Part shown: positions 1 to 6,353 of the stretch, one piece after another
How positions within the stretch are numbered: position 1 is the stretch's first letter
How the letters are laid out: each line of letters starts with the position of its first letter
Assembly (NCBI GenBank): GCA_947462115.1
Contig: CANHON010000233.1
Location: 1 to 7,297, forward strand
From: Deltaproteobacteria bacterium
GTDB taxonomy: Bacteria > Myxococcota_A > UBA796 > UBA2385
Direction: 5' to 3'
Length of the DNA: 7,297 nucleotides
Notes under the pieces: generated by a model
The model's database searches: none
Told to the model about the DNA's origin: nothing
The model's input: only the letters and a program-made list of their open reading frames with translations
Translations under genes and position numbers: made by a program

Positions 1-89
1 GACCAGGCGGGGCGCGCGGCGAGGCCGAGCCCGAGCAGGCCCAAGCCGAGCAGCGGTGCGCGTCGTCGAGCCCAGCGGAGGCAGGCCAT
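1..89 (-). CDS. N-terminus of a probable exported protein (partial, runs off left edge)
   Basis: Only 29 codons are visible, from an ATG at 89-87 reading leftward off the window. The peptide starts MACLRWARRRAP, a positively charged n-region, followed by a hydrophobic leucine/glycine stretch (about residues 13-25) and then RPAW. This is the pattern of a Sec signal peptide or an N-terminal membrane anchor. Two or three arginines precede the hydrophobic core, but the residues after them do not fit a twin-arginine motif well. The Shine-Dalgarno sequence is weak (TAGGCG just upstream). An in-frame GTG at 119-117 would add ten residues and is less likely. The gene is divergent from kdsA across about 265 bp. 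Nothing about its mature function can be seen. That this is a real gene is an inference from the signal-peptide pattern alone. Confidence 0.55.
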   Translation of the reverse strand, partial: MACLRWARRRAPLLGLGLLGLGLAARPAW

Positions 90-354
90 GTCCGCGCCTA
101 ACCCGCCGCTCCACTGCACCGGCTGGCGGGTCGGCGGCGGATCCCTCGGGGCTCCGAGGCTCGTCTGTCGGCAATTCGAATCTGTTGGCTGGATTCAACG
201 AAAGTGTTGAGCTGTTGTCAGTACTACTACAATAGTGTCTGAAAAACAAGACAAGGGTGTCGTAGCACTCGGGCCACGGCCCGGCGGCAGGTGACAGCGC
301 GCCTCGGGATAGCCGGGGGCGGTCGCGGCGGCGCGCGGCGCGGGGGTGCGCGGG
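90..354. promoter_or_regulatory. Divergent intergenic region upstream of kdsA, with AT-rich patch
   Basis: This gene-free stretch separates the left-edge gene from kdsA. Most of it is as GC-rich as the coding DNA, but about 170-262 is clearly AT-richer and contains runs such as GAAAAACAAGACAAG. That is the expected place for promoters of both divergent genes. A small perfect inverted repeat, CGGGCC-AC-GGCCCG, lies at 270-283 within what would be the kdsA leader. It has no T-tract after it, so it is not a convincing terminator. Long frames crossing this region do not look like protein. Confidence 0.5.
207..233 (+). promoter_or_regulatory. Candidate sigma-70-type promoter for kdsA
   Basis: TACAAT at 228-233 matches the -10 consensus at five of six positions. 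TTGAGC at 207-212 matches the -35 consensus at four of six, but the spacer is 15 nt rather than the usual 17. The pair lies in the AT-rich patch about 120 bp before the kdsA start. Promoter consensus in such GC-rich organisms is poorly defined, so this is a plausible candidate only. Confidence 0.35.
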
Positions 355-1218
355 ATGGGCGAGCGGTCGGGGCAGCAGGCGGGGCGGATCTGCCCGGTGG
401 AGGTCGCGGGCCCCGCCGGCGGCGTGCAGATCGGCGGCGGCGCGCTGGTCCTCATCGCCGGGCCCTGCCTGATGGAGAGCGAGGCCCAGCTCGTGGAACT
501 CGGCCTGGCCATCGACGCCATCGCCCGCCCCCGCGGCCTGCCCTGGATCCTGAAGAGCAGCTTCGACAAGGCCAACCGCACGAGCCTCGGCGGCGCCCGC
601 GGGCCCGGCCTGGCCACTGGCCTCGGCTGGCTGGCGGCGGCCCGGGCGGCGGTGGGCGTGCCGGTGACCACCGATGTCCACGCGCCCGAGCAGGCGGGGC
701 CGGCCGCCGAGGTGGTGGACCTGCTGCAGATCCCTGCCTTCCTCTGCCGCCAGACCGACCTGCTGGTCGCCGTCGGCGCCACTGGCCGGCCCGCCCACCT
801 CAAGAAGGGGCAGTTCGTCGCGCCCACGGCCATGGGCCCGGCGGTCGAGAAGCTCCGGGCCAGCGGCGCGCCGGGCGTGCTGCTCACCGAGCGCGGCACC
901 ACTTTTGGGCACGGCGATCTGGTCGTGGACATGCGGGGCCTGCTGCAGATGCGGGCGCTCGGCGTGCCGGTGGCCATGGACGCCACCCACGCCGCCCAGC
1001 GCCCCAGCGGCCTCGGCGGGGCCAGCGGCGGGGACCGGTCGAGCGTGGCCCCGCTGGCCCGGGCGGCGGTGGCGGTGGGCGTGGACGCCGTGTTTTTGGA
1101 GGTCCACCCCGATCCCAGCCGGGCGCCGAGCGACGGGCCGGTGATGGTGCCGCTCGCCGAGCTGGCGGCGCTGCTCGACAGCCTGCTCGCCATCCGGGCG
1201 GCCCTCCATGGGCGCTAA
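355..1218 (+). CDS. kdsA: 3-deoxy-8-phosphooctulonate (Kdo8P) synthase, metal-dependent class
   Basis: This cytoplasmic enzyme condenses phosphoenolpyruvate with D-arabinose 5-phosphate to give Kdo8P, the precursor of the inner-core LPS sugar Kdo. The 287-residue product has the family signatures IAGPC (C38), KSSFDKANRTS (from K67), ITDVH-type strand VTTDVH, IPAFLCRQTDLL, LTERGTTFG, DATH and HPDP. The KANR motif separates it from DAHP synthases. Four expected metal ligands are present: C38, H212, E249 and D260, each 27 residues later than in the Aquifex enzyme as I recall it (C11, H185, E222, D233). The non-metal E. coli type has Asn in place of the Cys. I chose the ATG at 355, which has GGGGGT about 7 nt upstream; a GTG at 346 is in frame. 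The N-terminal extension before IAGPC is longer than usual, so a later start is possible. No other Kdo gene is adjacent. Confidence 0.97.
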   Translation: MGERSGQQAGRICPVEVAGPAGGVQIGGGALVLIAGPCLMESEAQLVELGLAIDAIARPRGLPWILKSSFDKANRTSLGGARGPGLATGLGWLAAARAAVGVPVTTDVHAPEQAGPAAEVVDLLQIPAFLCRQTDLLVAVGATGRPAHLKKGQFVAPTAMGPAVEKLRASGAPGVLLTERGTTFGHGDLVVDMRGLLQMRALGVPVAMDATHAAQRPSGLGGASGGDRSSVAPLARAAVAVGVDAVFLEVHPDPSRAPSDGPVMVPLAELAALLDSLLAIRAALHGR

Positions 1219-1601
1219 GCGGGGCGGGGCGCCACCACCCGCCAGCTGAGGATCGGCAAGGGGACAAAGCCCCTCACATCAACGGTCTGCTGGCTGAGCA
1301 CCCAGGCCCAGGCCACCTCGAGCTGGCCGCGGCGCTCCACCTCGACCCGGCGGCGGTGGCTGCGGCCGGCGGCCACGCCCTCCATGAGGTCGAGCACCAT
1401 CAGCGGGCCGGGGTCGGGCAGGGTGATGAGCTCGCCTTGGATCGGCCGACCGGCGGGCTCGGGCACGAGCACCGGGGCGCCCGAGGGGGTGCGGTAGAGC
1501 TGGCCGCGGCAGGTGGCCTCGGCGTGGGGGAAGGCCGAGAGCAGCCCACCAGAGGCCATCCCCGACATGAGGGTGCCGTAGACGAACAGCAGCTCAGGCA
1601 T
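1215..1601 (-). CDS. Gamma-glutamylcyclotransferase-fold (GGCT-like/AIG2-like) protein
   Basis: A 128-residue protein of typical length for the small bacterial GGCT-like family. The start FVYGTLMSG (residues 6-14) is the family's substrate-binding loop. LDLMEGV carries the expected catalytic glutamate, E74, and is followed by HRRRVEV and the strand VAWAWVL, as in family members. Known relatives release 5-oxoproline from gamma-glutamyl amines or peptides, while others (the YtfP type) have no firmly established substrate, so the substrate here is open. The ATG at 1601-1599 lies inside the end of the upstream minus-strand gene (8-nt overlap) with a G-rich stretch upstream, so translation is probably coupled to that gene. 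Its TAG stop (1217-1215) interlocks with the kdsA TAA on the other strand. The fold assignment is strong; the reaction is inferred. Confidence 0.85.
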   Translation of the reverse strand: MPELLFVYGTLMSGMASGGLLSAFPHAEATCRGQLYRTPSGAPVLVPEPAGRPIQGELITLPDPGPLMVLDLMEGVAAGRSHRRRVEVERRGQLEVAWAWVLSQQTVDVRGFVPLPILSWRVVAPRPA

Positions 1602-3264
1602 CGGGGCCCCCCCGGTCGGCGGCGGGCGCGGGGAGCGGCTGGGCGGCCAGCCAGGCCGAAAGGCGGCCGCGCAGGGGGTCGAGGGCCTCGAGGATCAGCC
1701 GCCCCTCGTCATCTTCGTGGAGGAGCAGGTGAAGGGCGTCGTCGAGCACGAGGCGGGCCCCGATCGCCCGCGCCCAGCCGCCCCCGACCAACGCGGCCCA
1801 GAGATCCGCGTCCTGCAGGCTCGTCTCGGGGTGGTACAGCGGCGCCCAGCCCTGGCTGCGGCAGAAGGCCACCAGGCTCGGGATCAGGGGGCCGAGCGGG
1901 CGGCTGCCGGCGCAGAGGGCCGGCCCCTGCGGTCCGCGGCGGACCTGCACGGCGCCGCCGTGATCGCGGTCGAGCAGCAGCAGGGCGCCGAGCAGGCCGA
2001 TGACCGGGCAGCGCAGGAGGGCCCGAAGACGAAGGGTCCGGCGGTCCGGCAGGATGCGGGGCGGGGCCTCCCCCGGCGACAGCAGGCCCCCGTGGACCCG
2101 CGCCGCGGCGCTGACCACGGTGGGGCGGCGCGGCGGCCCCTGGGCGGCCCGGCGGAGGGCCGGGTTGACCTCGGTGAGGCCCCGGGCGAGGCTGCGCACG
2201 GCGGGCGGAAAGGCGAGCAGCAGCCCCGGCTCGTCGAGGTGCTGCAGCCACGGGCCGGGGCGCTCAGGTGGGGGCGCCTCGGGCTCGCCCCGGGGCGCGG
2301 GCAAGCGCGGGCCGGCGGGGGGCCCCCGGAGCTCGGCGAGGCTCTCGCCCCAGATGCGGGCGTCCCAGCTCAGGAACCGCCGGGCGGTGGCCTCGTGGGC
2401 GCGCCGCGGGCCCGGCGCGAGGCCGATCGGGGGATGGGCGGCCTCGGACATCCAGCGCTGGTAGGCGGGATCGCTGAGCGCCACGCTGATCCCATCGTCG
2501 GCGAGCTGGGGGCGCGCCGCCGCCCCGACGCTCGGCAGCAGCCGGTCTGCGACGCGGTGGAGGTCGCCGCGCCGCGCCCCCATGGTCAACAAGGGCGGCA
2601 GCTCGGCCTCTTTGGCGTCGGCCGCGTCGAGCAGGGCCCGCAGCTCCAGGGGGCTTAGCTCGCCCGCCCCGAGGAGGGCGCGCAGCACAATGGCGTAGGT
2701 GTCCGGGTTCTCGCCGGTTCCGCAGCGGAGGTCGGCGATGGCGGGCCGGCCCGGGGCCCGGCGGGCGGGCGAAGGGATGGGCAGGGGGAGCTGGGCCCGG
2801 CGCGGGGGCGCGAGGGCGGCGTCCGGCAGGAGCAAGGCCGGCTCCAGCAGGGGGCGCAGGCCGGCGGCGCGGCGCTGGAGCTGATCGGCCGGGGCCATCG
2901 GCGCCCGGGCCCGGAGCGCCCGCTGCAGGGAGCCGGCGCTGCCATCGGCGAGGATGCTCTGCATCAGGTCGCTCTGGACGATCATCTGGGTGAGGGTCGG
3001 GGCGCGGCGGGCCGGCGCGGCGATGGCGACCCGCAGGCCCCGGGGGCTGAGGCCGATGTGCCCGGTGCCCTCCAGCAGACCGAGCTCGCGGCCGAGCGCC
3101 CAGGCCTCGTGCACCACCCGCAGCTCCCAGCCGAGCAGGTCGGCCAGCAGGCGGGGCCGCCGCGCGCCGCCGTAGACCGCCGCGATGAGCCGCAGCAGGG
3201 CGTCGGGCCGCAGGTCGATGGGCGGGTCGCCTCGGGCGGGCCCGGGGCTGCGGTCGGTGGGCAT
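1594..3264 (-). CDS. Protein of unknown function with winged-helix-like N-terminal region
   Basis: I do not recognise this 556-residue protein as a named family. Residues about 20-82 look like a winged-helix DNA-binding fold: helices with RLLADLLGWELRVVHEAWAL, then ELGLLEG and a short wing ending in LSPRGLRVA. At 128-140, QLQRRAAGLRPLL resembles the RR-x-TLRxWL element that often follows such winged helices in DNA-acting or ATPase-associated proteins. A second helical module lies at about 185-275 (ENPDTYAIVLRALL, then VALSDPAYQRW). Proline/arginine-rich linkers occupy about 150-175 and 312-340. The C-terminal part (about 340-545) ends in RLVLDDALHLLLHEDDEG. No membrane segment or catalytic motif is evident. 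I chose the ATG at 3264-3262, preceded by AGGGGGG; a TTG at 3330 would add 22 low-complexity residues. Its stop overlaps the GGCT-like start. Reading frame sure; function unknown. Confidence 0.8.
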   Translation of the reverse strand: MPTDRSPGPARGDPPIDLRPDALLRLIAAVYGGARRPRLLADLLGWELRVVHEAWALGRELGLLEGTGHIGLSPRGLRVAIAAPARRAPTLTQMIVQSDLMQSILADGSAGSLQRALRARAPMAPADQLQRRAAGLRPLLEPALLLPDAALAPPRRAQLPLPIPSPARRAPGRPAIADLRCGTGENPDTYAIVLRALLGAGELSPLELRALLDAADAKEAELPPLLTMGARRGDLHRVADRLLPSVGAAARPQLADDGISVALSDPAYQRWMSEAAHPPIGLAPGPRRAHEATARRFLSWDARIWGESLAELRGPPAGPRLPAPRGEPEAPPPERPGPWLQHLDEPGLLLAFPPAVRSLARGLTEVNPALRRAAQGPPRRPTVVSAAARVHGGLLSPGEAPPRILPDRRTLRLRALLRCPVIGLLGALLLLDRDHGGAVQVRRGPQGPALCAGSRPLGPLIPSLVAFCRSQGWAPLYHPETSLQDADLWAALVGGGWARAIGARLVLDDALHLLLHEDDEGRLILEALDPLRGRLSAWLAAQPLPAPAADRGGPDA

Positions 3265-3452
3265 GGCCCCCCTGGAGTGCGGCGGTCGGGGTGGGTCAGG
3301 AGACTTCAGGCTAACGTATTGACACGCCAATAGGTGAACCGCTAAGGTGCGGCGGGGCCCAAGGCTCTGCCATCGGCGCTTTTTGGCGCTGCCTGCGCTT
3401 CGACCGATCGGTGCGCTCCGGCGCCCGTCCGCGGGCGCCCCAAGGTTTCAGG
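3265..3452. promoter_or_regulatory. Divergent intergenic region between the unknown-function gene and the ATPase-like gene
   Basis: This 188-bp region must hold the start signals of both divergent genes. It includes an AT-richer core at about 3301-3345 inside GC-rich flanks. A short inverted repeat, TATTG-ACACGC-CAATA, spans 3317-3332 and overlaps the TTGACA box, so a regulator bound there could affect either direction. No clear promoter on the minus strand was found. Confidence 0.45.
3319..3348 (+). promoter_or_regulatory. Candidate promoter for the ATPase-like gene
   Basis: TTGACA at 3319-3324 is a perfect -35 consensus in DNA that is otherwise too GC-rich to yield it often. The matching -10 is weak: GCTAAG (3341-3346, spacer 16) or TAAGGT (3343-3348, spacer 18), each matching three of six positions. 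The -35 is clear to see; its use as a promoter is inferred. Confidence 0.4.
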
Positions 3453-4535
3453 ATGTCTCGCGTGGCCCGACGGTTGGCAATTCTCCGGGTGGGCGGCGCG
3501 CCCGGCGACATGGATCGCGGGACGCAGCGGCCCCTGTGGTCGGCCGCCGACGAGACCACCCTGCTGGGGCCCGATCAGCTCCTCGAGGTGGGCCGCGAGG
3601 CCTTCGACACCTCGCCGCGGGCGCGGGCGGCGCGCTCGGCCCGGGCGGCGCTGCGCCGGATGGAGCCGGTCGTCCTGCTCGCGCCCCGCTGGAGCGCCAC
3701 CGAGCGCTTCCTCGAAGACCTCGCCCAAGACCTCGCGGTCGGCGAGCCCACGGTGGCCTGCCGGGTGGTGGGTTTTCGGCACCTGCAGGGGCGCGGGGTG
3801 GTGGAGGCTTGGCGCCACACCCTCCAGCTCCTCGGTCGCCTCGTGGACGGCGCCCCGCGGGCCGAGCTGCCGAGCGGCGTGGCCGACCGGCGGGGCTTTC
3901 GGTGGGCCCTCGATGAGCTGCTGGAGACCATTCACGAGAAGGCGATGCACCGCACCGCCCTGCTCGCCCACGGCTGCGACGCCCTGCCCGTCGAGCTGCT
4001 CGACGATCTGGTGGCCGCTTGGCGGGACTACTACGCCCGGCACCCCGAGCACCGCCGGGTGACCAGCCTGTTCGCCGCCGCCGACACCGCCCGCTGGCTC
4101 GCGGTCGAAGGGCGGCCGATCATCTACCTCGCCGACTACGCCGAGACCGAGGCCCTGGCGGCGATGGTCGGCCGGGCCGGACCCAAGCCCCTGCGCAGCC
4201 TGGAGCGGGCGGCCCGGTTCACCGGCGGCATCCCGGCGCTGGTGGAGCGCCTCGCGGACTTCGCGCGGGTGGGCGGCGCGCTGCCCTCGCGCCCCAAGGA
4301 GATCCTCGACGCGCTGGGCGGCTTGGCCGAAGAGCTGCGCGGCGCCGTGGACATCGTGTGCGCCCACGAGCTGCTCGCCGAGCGCCTCGCCTCGCTGCAG
4401 CACGGCGAGCCCACCCCGATGGTGCCCGAGCTCGACCGCCAGCTCATCACGGCGGGCCTGCTGCGGCCGCTGCGGACCGCCCGGGGGCCCGAGGTCGCCT
4501 TGCGCGCCCCGGCCATCGCCCTGTTCGTGACCTGA
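3453..4535 (+). CDS. AAA/STAND-type ATPase-like protein lacking a Walker A motif
   Basis: The 360-residue product has the order of elements seen in AAA/STAND-type ATPases. A strand plus P-loop-position segment, VVLLAPRWSATERFLEDL, starts at 73. A Walker-B-position strand, ALLAHGCDALP, is at 169-179. A sensor-1-like strand, VTSLFAAAD, is at 203-211. IIYLADYAETEAL is at 223-235. RFTGGIPALVERLAD (255-269) resembles the sensor-2/lid segment often seen as tGGhPxlv. A final winged-helix-like piece, LITAGLLRP to APAIALFV, is at 331-359. The glycines and the lysine of GxxxxGKT are replaced (APRWSATE), so ATP hydrolysis is unlikely. I chose the ATG at 3453, with AAGG 8 nt upstream; a GTG at 3411 and an ATG at 3510 are alternatives. 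The gene is divergent from the winged-helix-like gene. The family call is by pattern and not certain; that the frame is a gene is well supported. Confidence 0.75.
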   Translation: MSRVARRLAILRVGGAPGDMDRGTQRPLWSAADETTLLGPDQLLEVGREAFDTSPRARAARSARAALRRMEPVVLLAPRWSATERFLEDLAQDLAVGEPTVACRVVGFRHLQGRGVVEAWRHTLQLLGRLVDGAPRAELPSGVADRRGFRWALDELLETIHEKAMHRTALLAHGCDALPVELLDDLVAAWRDYYARHPEHRRVTSLFAAADTARWLAVEGRPIIYLADYAETEALAAMVGRAGPKPLRSLERAARFTGGIPALVERLADFARVGGALPSRPKEILDALGGLAEELRGAVDIVCAHELLAERLASLQHGEPTPMVPELDRQLITAGLLRPLRTARGPEVALRAPAIALFVT

Positions 4536-4564
4536 GCCGCGCGCCTCGCCCGCGGGTTCAGTGC

Positions 4565-4609
4565 TTCAGATCTGTTTGGGAGCGGGTGATGCCCCCAAAT
4601 AGATCTGAA
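4565..4609. terminator. Long hairpin between convergent genes, probable bidirectional terminator
   Basis: Left arm TTCAGATCTGTTTGGG (4565-4580) pairs with 4594-4609 over 16 bp with a single G-T pair (4574/4600) and a 13-nt loop. It sits between the stop of the ATPase-like gene (4535) and the stop of the HDOD-GGDEF gene (4630), where a terminator serving both is expected. The T-tract of a classical intrinsic terminator is missing on both sides (AATGGTGG follows on the plus strand). It may therefore terminate through another mechanism or protect 3' ends. The arms are strikingly AT-rich for this DNA. Confidence 0.6.
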
Positions 4610-4629
4610 TGGTGGTGGATCCGGCTGGC

Positions 4630-6129
4630 TTATCCCCAGCAGACCCGGTTGCGGCCGCTGCGCTTGGCGACGTAGAGGCGCTGGTCCGCCAGCTCGAACA
4701 GCGAGGCGACGGTGGCGAGGGGCTCGCCGAGCTTGGTGGTCACGCCGCCGAAGGAGACCGTGACGGGGATCGTGGCGCCGTCGGCGATCACGGGCTCGGC
4801 GGCGATGGCGGCCCGCACCCGCTCGGCGATGCGCTGGGCGAGGCGCTCGTCGGCGCCCGGCAGCAAGATGCCGAATTCTTCGCCGCCGAGGCGGCCCATC
4901 CGGTGCGGACCGCCGACGTTCTTCTGCACCCGGCGGGCGATGGCCTTGAGCACCTCGTCGCCAGCGCCGTGGCCCCAGGTGTCGTTGACGTGCTTGAAGT
5001 GATCGGCGTCCAGCATGACGATCGAGATGGGCTTGTTGAGCTGGTGGCCCTTCTCGATGGCGCCCTGCACCTGTCGCAGGAACATCCGGCGGTTGTCCAC
5101 GCCGGTGAGGGCGTCCTGGTGCGCGAGCACGCTGAGCTCGCGGTTCTCGGCCTCCAAGCGGCGGGCCTCGGCCTCTTGCTGCTCGAGCTCGGCCTCCAGC
5201 GCCCGGGCGCGCTCCTCGGCTTGGCTGGTGATGTCGAGCAAGGCGAGGTTGGCCTGGCCGAGCAGCATGTCCATCGAGGGCTGGGCGCTGGTGCGGATCG
5301 CGAGCTCGTCGCCGAGGCGCCGGGTCTGGACGCCGAGCTGGTCCACGAGCTTGCCGAGCTCCTCCCGGATGCCGAGGGTCTTGAGCGCCGCCTCGGCGTG
5401 CTCGATGTTGTGGGTGCTGGCGCCGGCCTGAACGAGATCGGCGAGCCGGTCGGCGGCCTGGGCCACGAGGATGAGCTTGGGGGCCCGGGCGTCGAGGCTC
5501 TCGTGGTGGTGGTGAGAGATGGCCGCCACGATGTTCTCGGGCAGGGACCCGCTCAGCGGGCCGTGGCGGAACATGGTGGCGTGGTCGAGGCCGGTGATCG
5601 CCCGCTCGCGCACGCAGCGATCGTGGCCGGGGAGGGTGGTGAAGGCGCTCAGCGCCGTACCGAAATTCGGGTGCTGGATCGCCAGCATCAGCGTGCCGAG
5701 GTCCTGCATGAGGCCGACCGCGAAGGCCTCAAAAGGATCGTCGAGGCCGGCGAGCTGGGCGAGCATCTGCGAGGCGGTGGCGCGGCGGAGGCTGTCCTCC
5801 CAGAACTTGTTGGTGTCGAAGGTCCCGGTGTAGCAGCCGGAGACCGCCGCGCGGATCGCGTAGGTCACGGAGGTGGCGCGCACCGCGCGGGCGCCGAGCT
5901 TGACGACGGCCTTGGGCACGCTGTGGACGGGCTGCCCGGCGTAGCGCGCCGAGTTGGCGACCCGGAGCAGCTCGACGGTGAGGCCCGGATCTTGGGCGCA
6001 GATCTCCGAGAGCTCTCCCAGCGACTTGGTGGGATCTCCCGCCACTTTGAGGATTCGGGCGATCGCAGCGGGCGGGGTGGGCAGCTGGGTGGCGGGCGGC
6101 GGGGGGGACTGCAGTGCTGGGGCGGACAT
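4630..6129 (-). CDS. HDOD-GGDEF protein, predicted diguanylate cyclase
   Basis: A 499-residue cytoplasmic signalling protein with no membrane segment. After a proline-rich start, an HDOD domain fills about 16-215: LPTPPAAIARILKVAGDP, the strongly conserved CAQDPGLTVELLRVANS, GLDHATM and the HHHH at 206-209. A helical linker follows, with a charged coiled coil at about 302-335 (EERARALEAELEQQEAEARR). The C-terminal GGDEF domain runs from about 336: HQDALTGVDNRR, VMLDADHFKHVNDTWGH and an intact active-site GGEEF at 415-419. It should therefore make cyclic-di-GMP from two GTP. The RxxD inhibitory site normally just before the active site is absent (NVGGPH stands there), so feedback inhibition is unlikely. 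The start at 6129 has a strong AAAGGAG 5 nt upstream; upstream in-frame ATGs lack one. The HDOD domain probably senses a signal or binds a partner. No receiver domain is present. Confidence 0.96.
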   Translation of the reverse strand: MSAPALQSPPPPATQLPTPPAAIARILKVAGDPTKSLGELSEICAQDPGLTVELLRVANSARYAGQPVHSVPKAVVKLGARAVRATSVTYAIRAAVSGCYTGTFDTNKFWEDSLRRATASQMLAQLAGLDDPFEAFAVGLMQDLGTLMLAIQHPNFGTALSAFTTLPGHDRCVRERAITGLDHATMFRHGPLSGSLPENIVAAISHHHHESLDARAPKLILVAQAADRLADLVQAGASTHNIEHAEAALKTLGIREELGKLVDQLGVQTRRLGDELAIRTSAQPSMDMLLGQANLALLDITSQAEERARALEAELEQQEAEARRLEAENRELSVLAHQDALTGVDNRRMFLRQVQGAIEKGHQLNKPISIVMLDADHFKHVNDTWGHGAGDEVLKAIARRVQKNVGGPHRMGRLGGEEFGILLPGADERLAQRIAERVRAAIAAEPVIADGATIPVTVSFGGVTTKLGEPLATVASLFELADQRLYVAKRSGRNRVCWG

Positions 6130-6327
6130 CGCCACTCCTTTGGCTGTTCGGTGGGACGCTGCGCGGGGGCGTCTGTGCTTCCTCGACATCGGGGGGATCG
6201 GCTCGCGGCCCGCAGAGTTGAGCGCCGCTGACGGCTCTTTTGGCGCGGACCAAGCCCCACAATTGGGCCGAGGCCGGACCGTACGGGGGGGCCGAATTGG
6301 GCTATCATGGCCCCTGAAACCGGCTGT

Positions 6328-6353
6328 AAGCGGGAGAATCGCGCCGCTTCTCC
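6328..6353 (+). promoter_or_regulatory. Two mutually exclusive hairpins in the presumed ligA leader
   Basis: AAGCGG (6328-6333) can pair with CCGCTT (6344-6349), and GGAGAA (6333-6338) can pair with TTCTCC (6348-6353). The stems share bases, so only one can form at a time. No T-tract follows, and no known riboswitch class is recognised. Each stem is 6 bp, short enough to occur by chance in this composition. Confidence 0.25.

Noticed and set aside
270..283. CGGGCC-AC-GGCCCG inverted repeat as a terminator
   Set aside because: The loop is only 2 nt (4 with a 5-bp stem), no T-tract follows on either strand, and such GC words are common here.
195..1193. 332-codon open frame on the minus strand across kdsA
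   Set aside because: It is antisense to a certain kdsA. The product is a Ser/Pro/Arg/Ala-rich low-complexity string with no motif, as expected from GC-rich codon bias.
291..2003. 570-codon open frame on the plus strand
   Set aside because: It overlaps kdsA in another frame and runs antisense through two genes. It is Gly/Arg-rich throughout with no domain.
1717..2658. 313-codon plus-strand frame opposite the unknown-function gene
   Set aside because: The minus-strand frame is longer, better in composition, has hydrophobic/charged periodicity and overlaps the GGCT-like start as operon genes do. The plus frame is Gly/Ala/Arg-rich without such order.
3265..3330. TTG start adding 22 residues to the unknown-function protein
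   Set aside because: It lacks a good Shine-Dalgarno site, the added peptide is proline-rich, and it would cover the TTGACA region. The ATG at 3264 has AGGGGGG before it.
3342..4403. 353-codon minus-strand frame opposite the ATPase-like gene
   Set aside because: Its product is a Gly/His/Gln/Pro-rich mirror typical of antisense frames. The plus strand gives ordered strands, helices and a plausible Shine-Dalgarno site.
4609..6231. 540-codon plus-strand frame opposite the HDOD-GGDEF gene
   Set aside because: It is antisense to clear HDOD and GGDEF motifs and is a typical mirror frame rich in Gly, Glu, Val and Leu.
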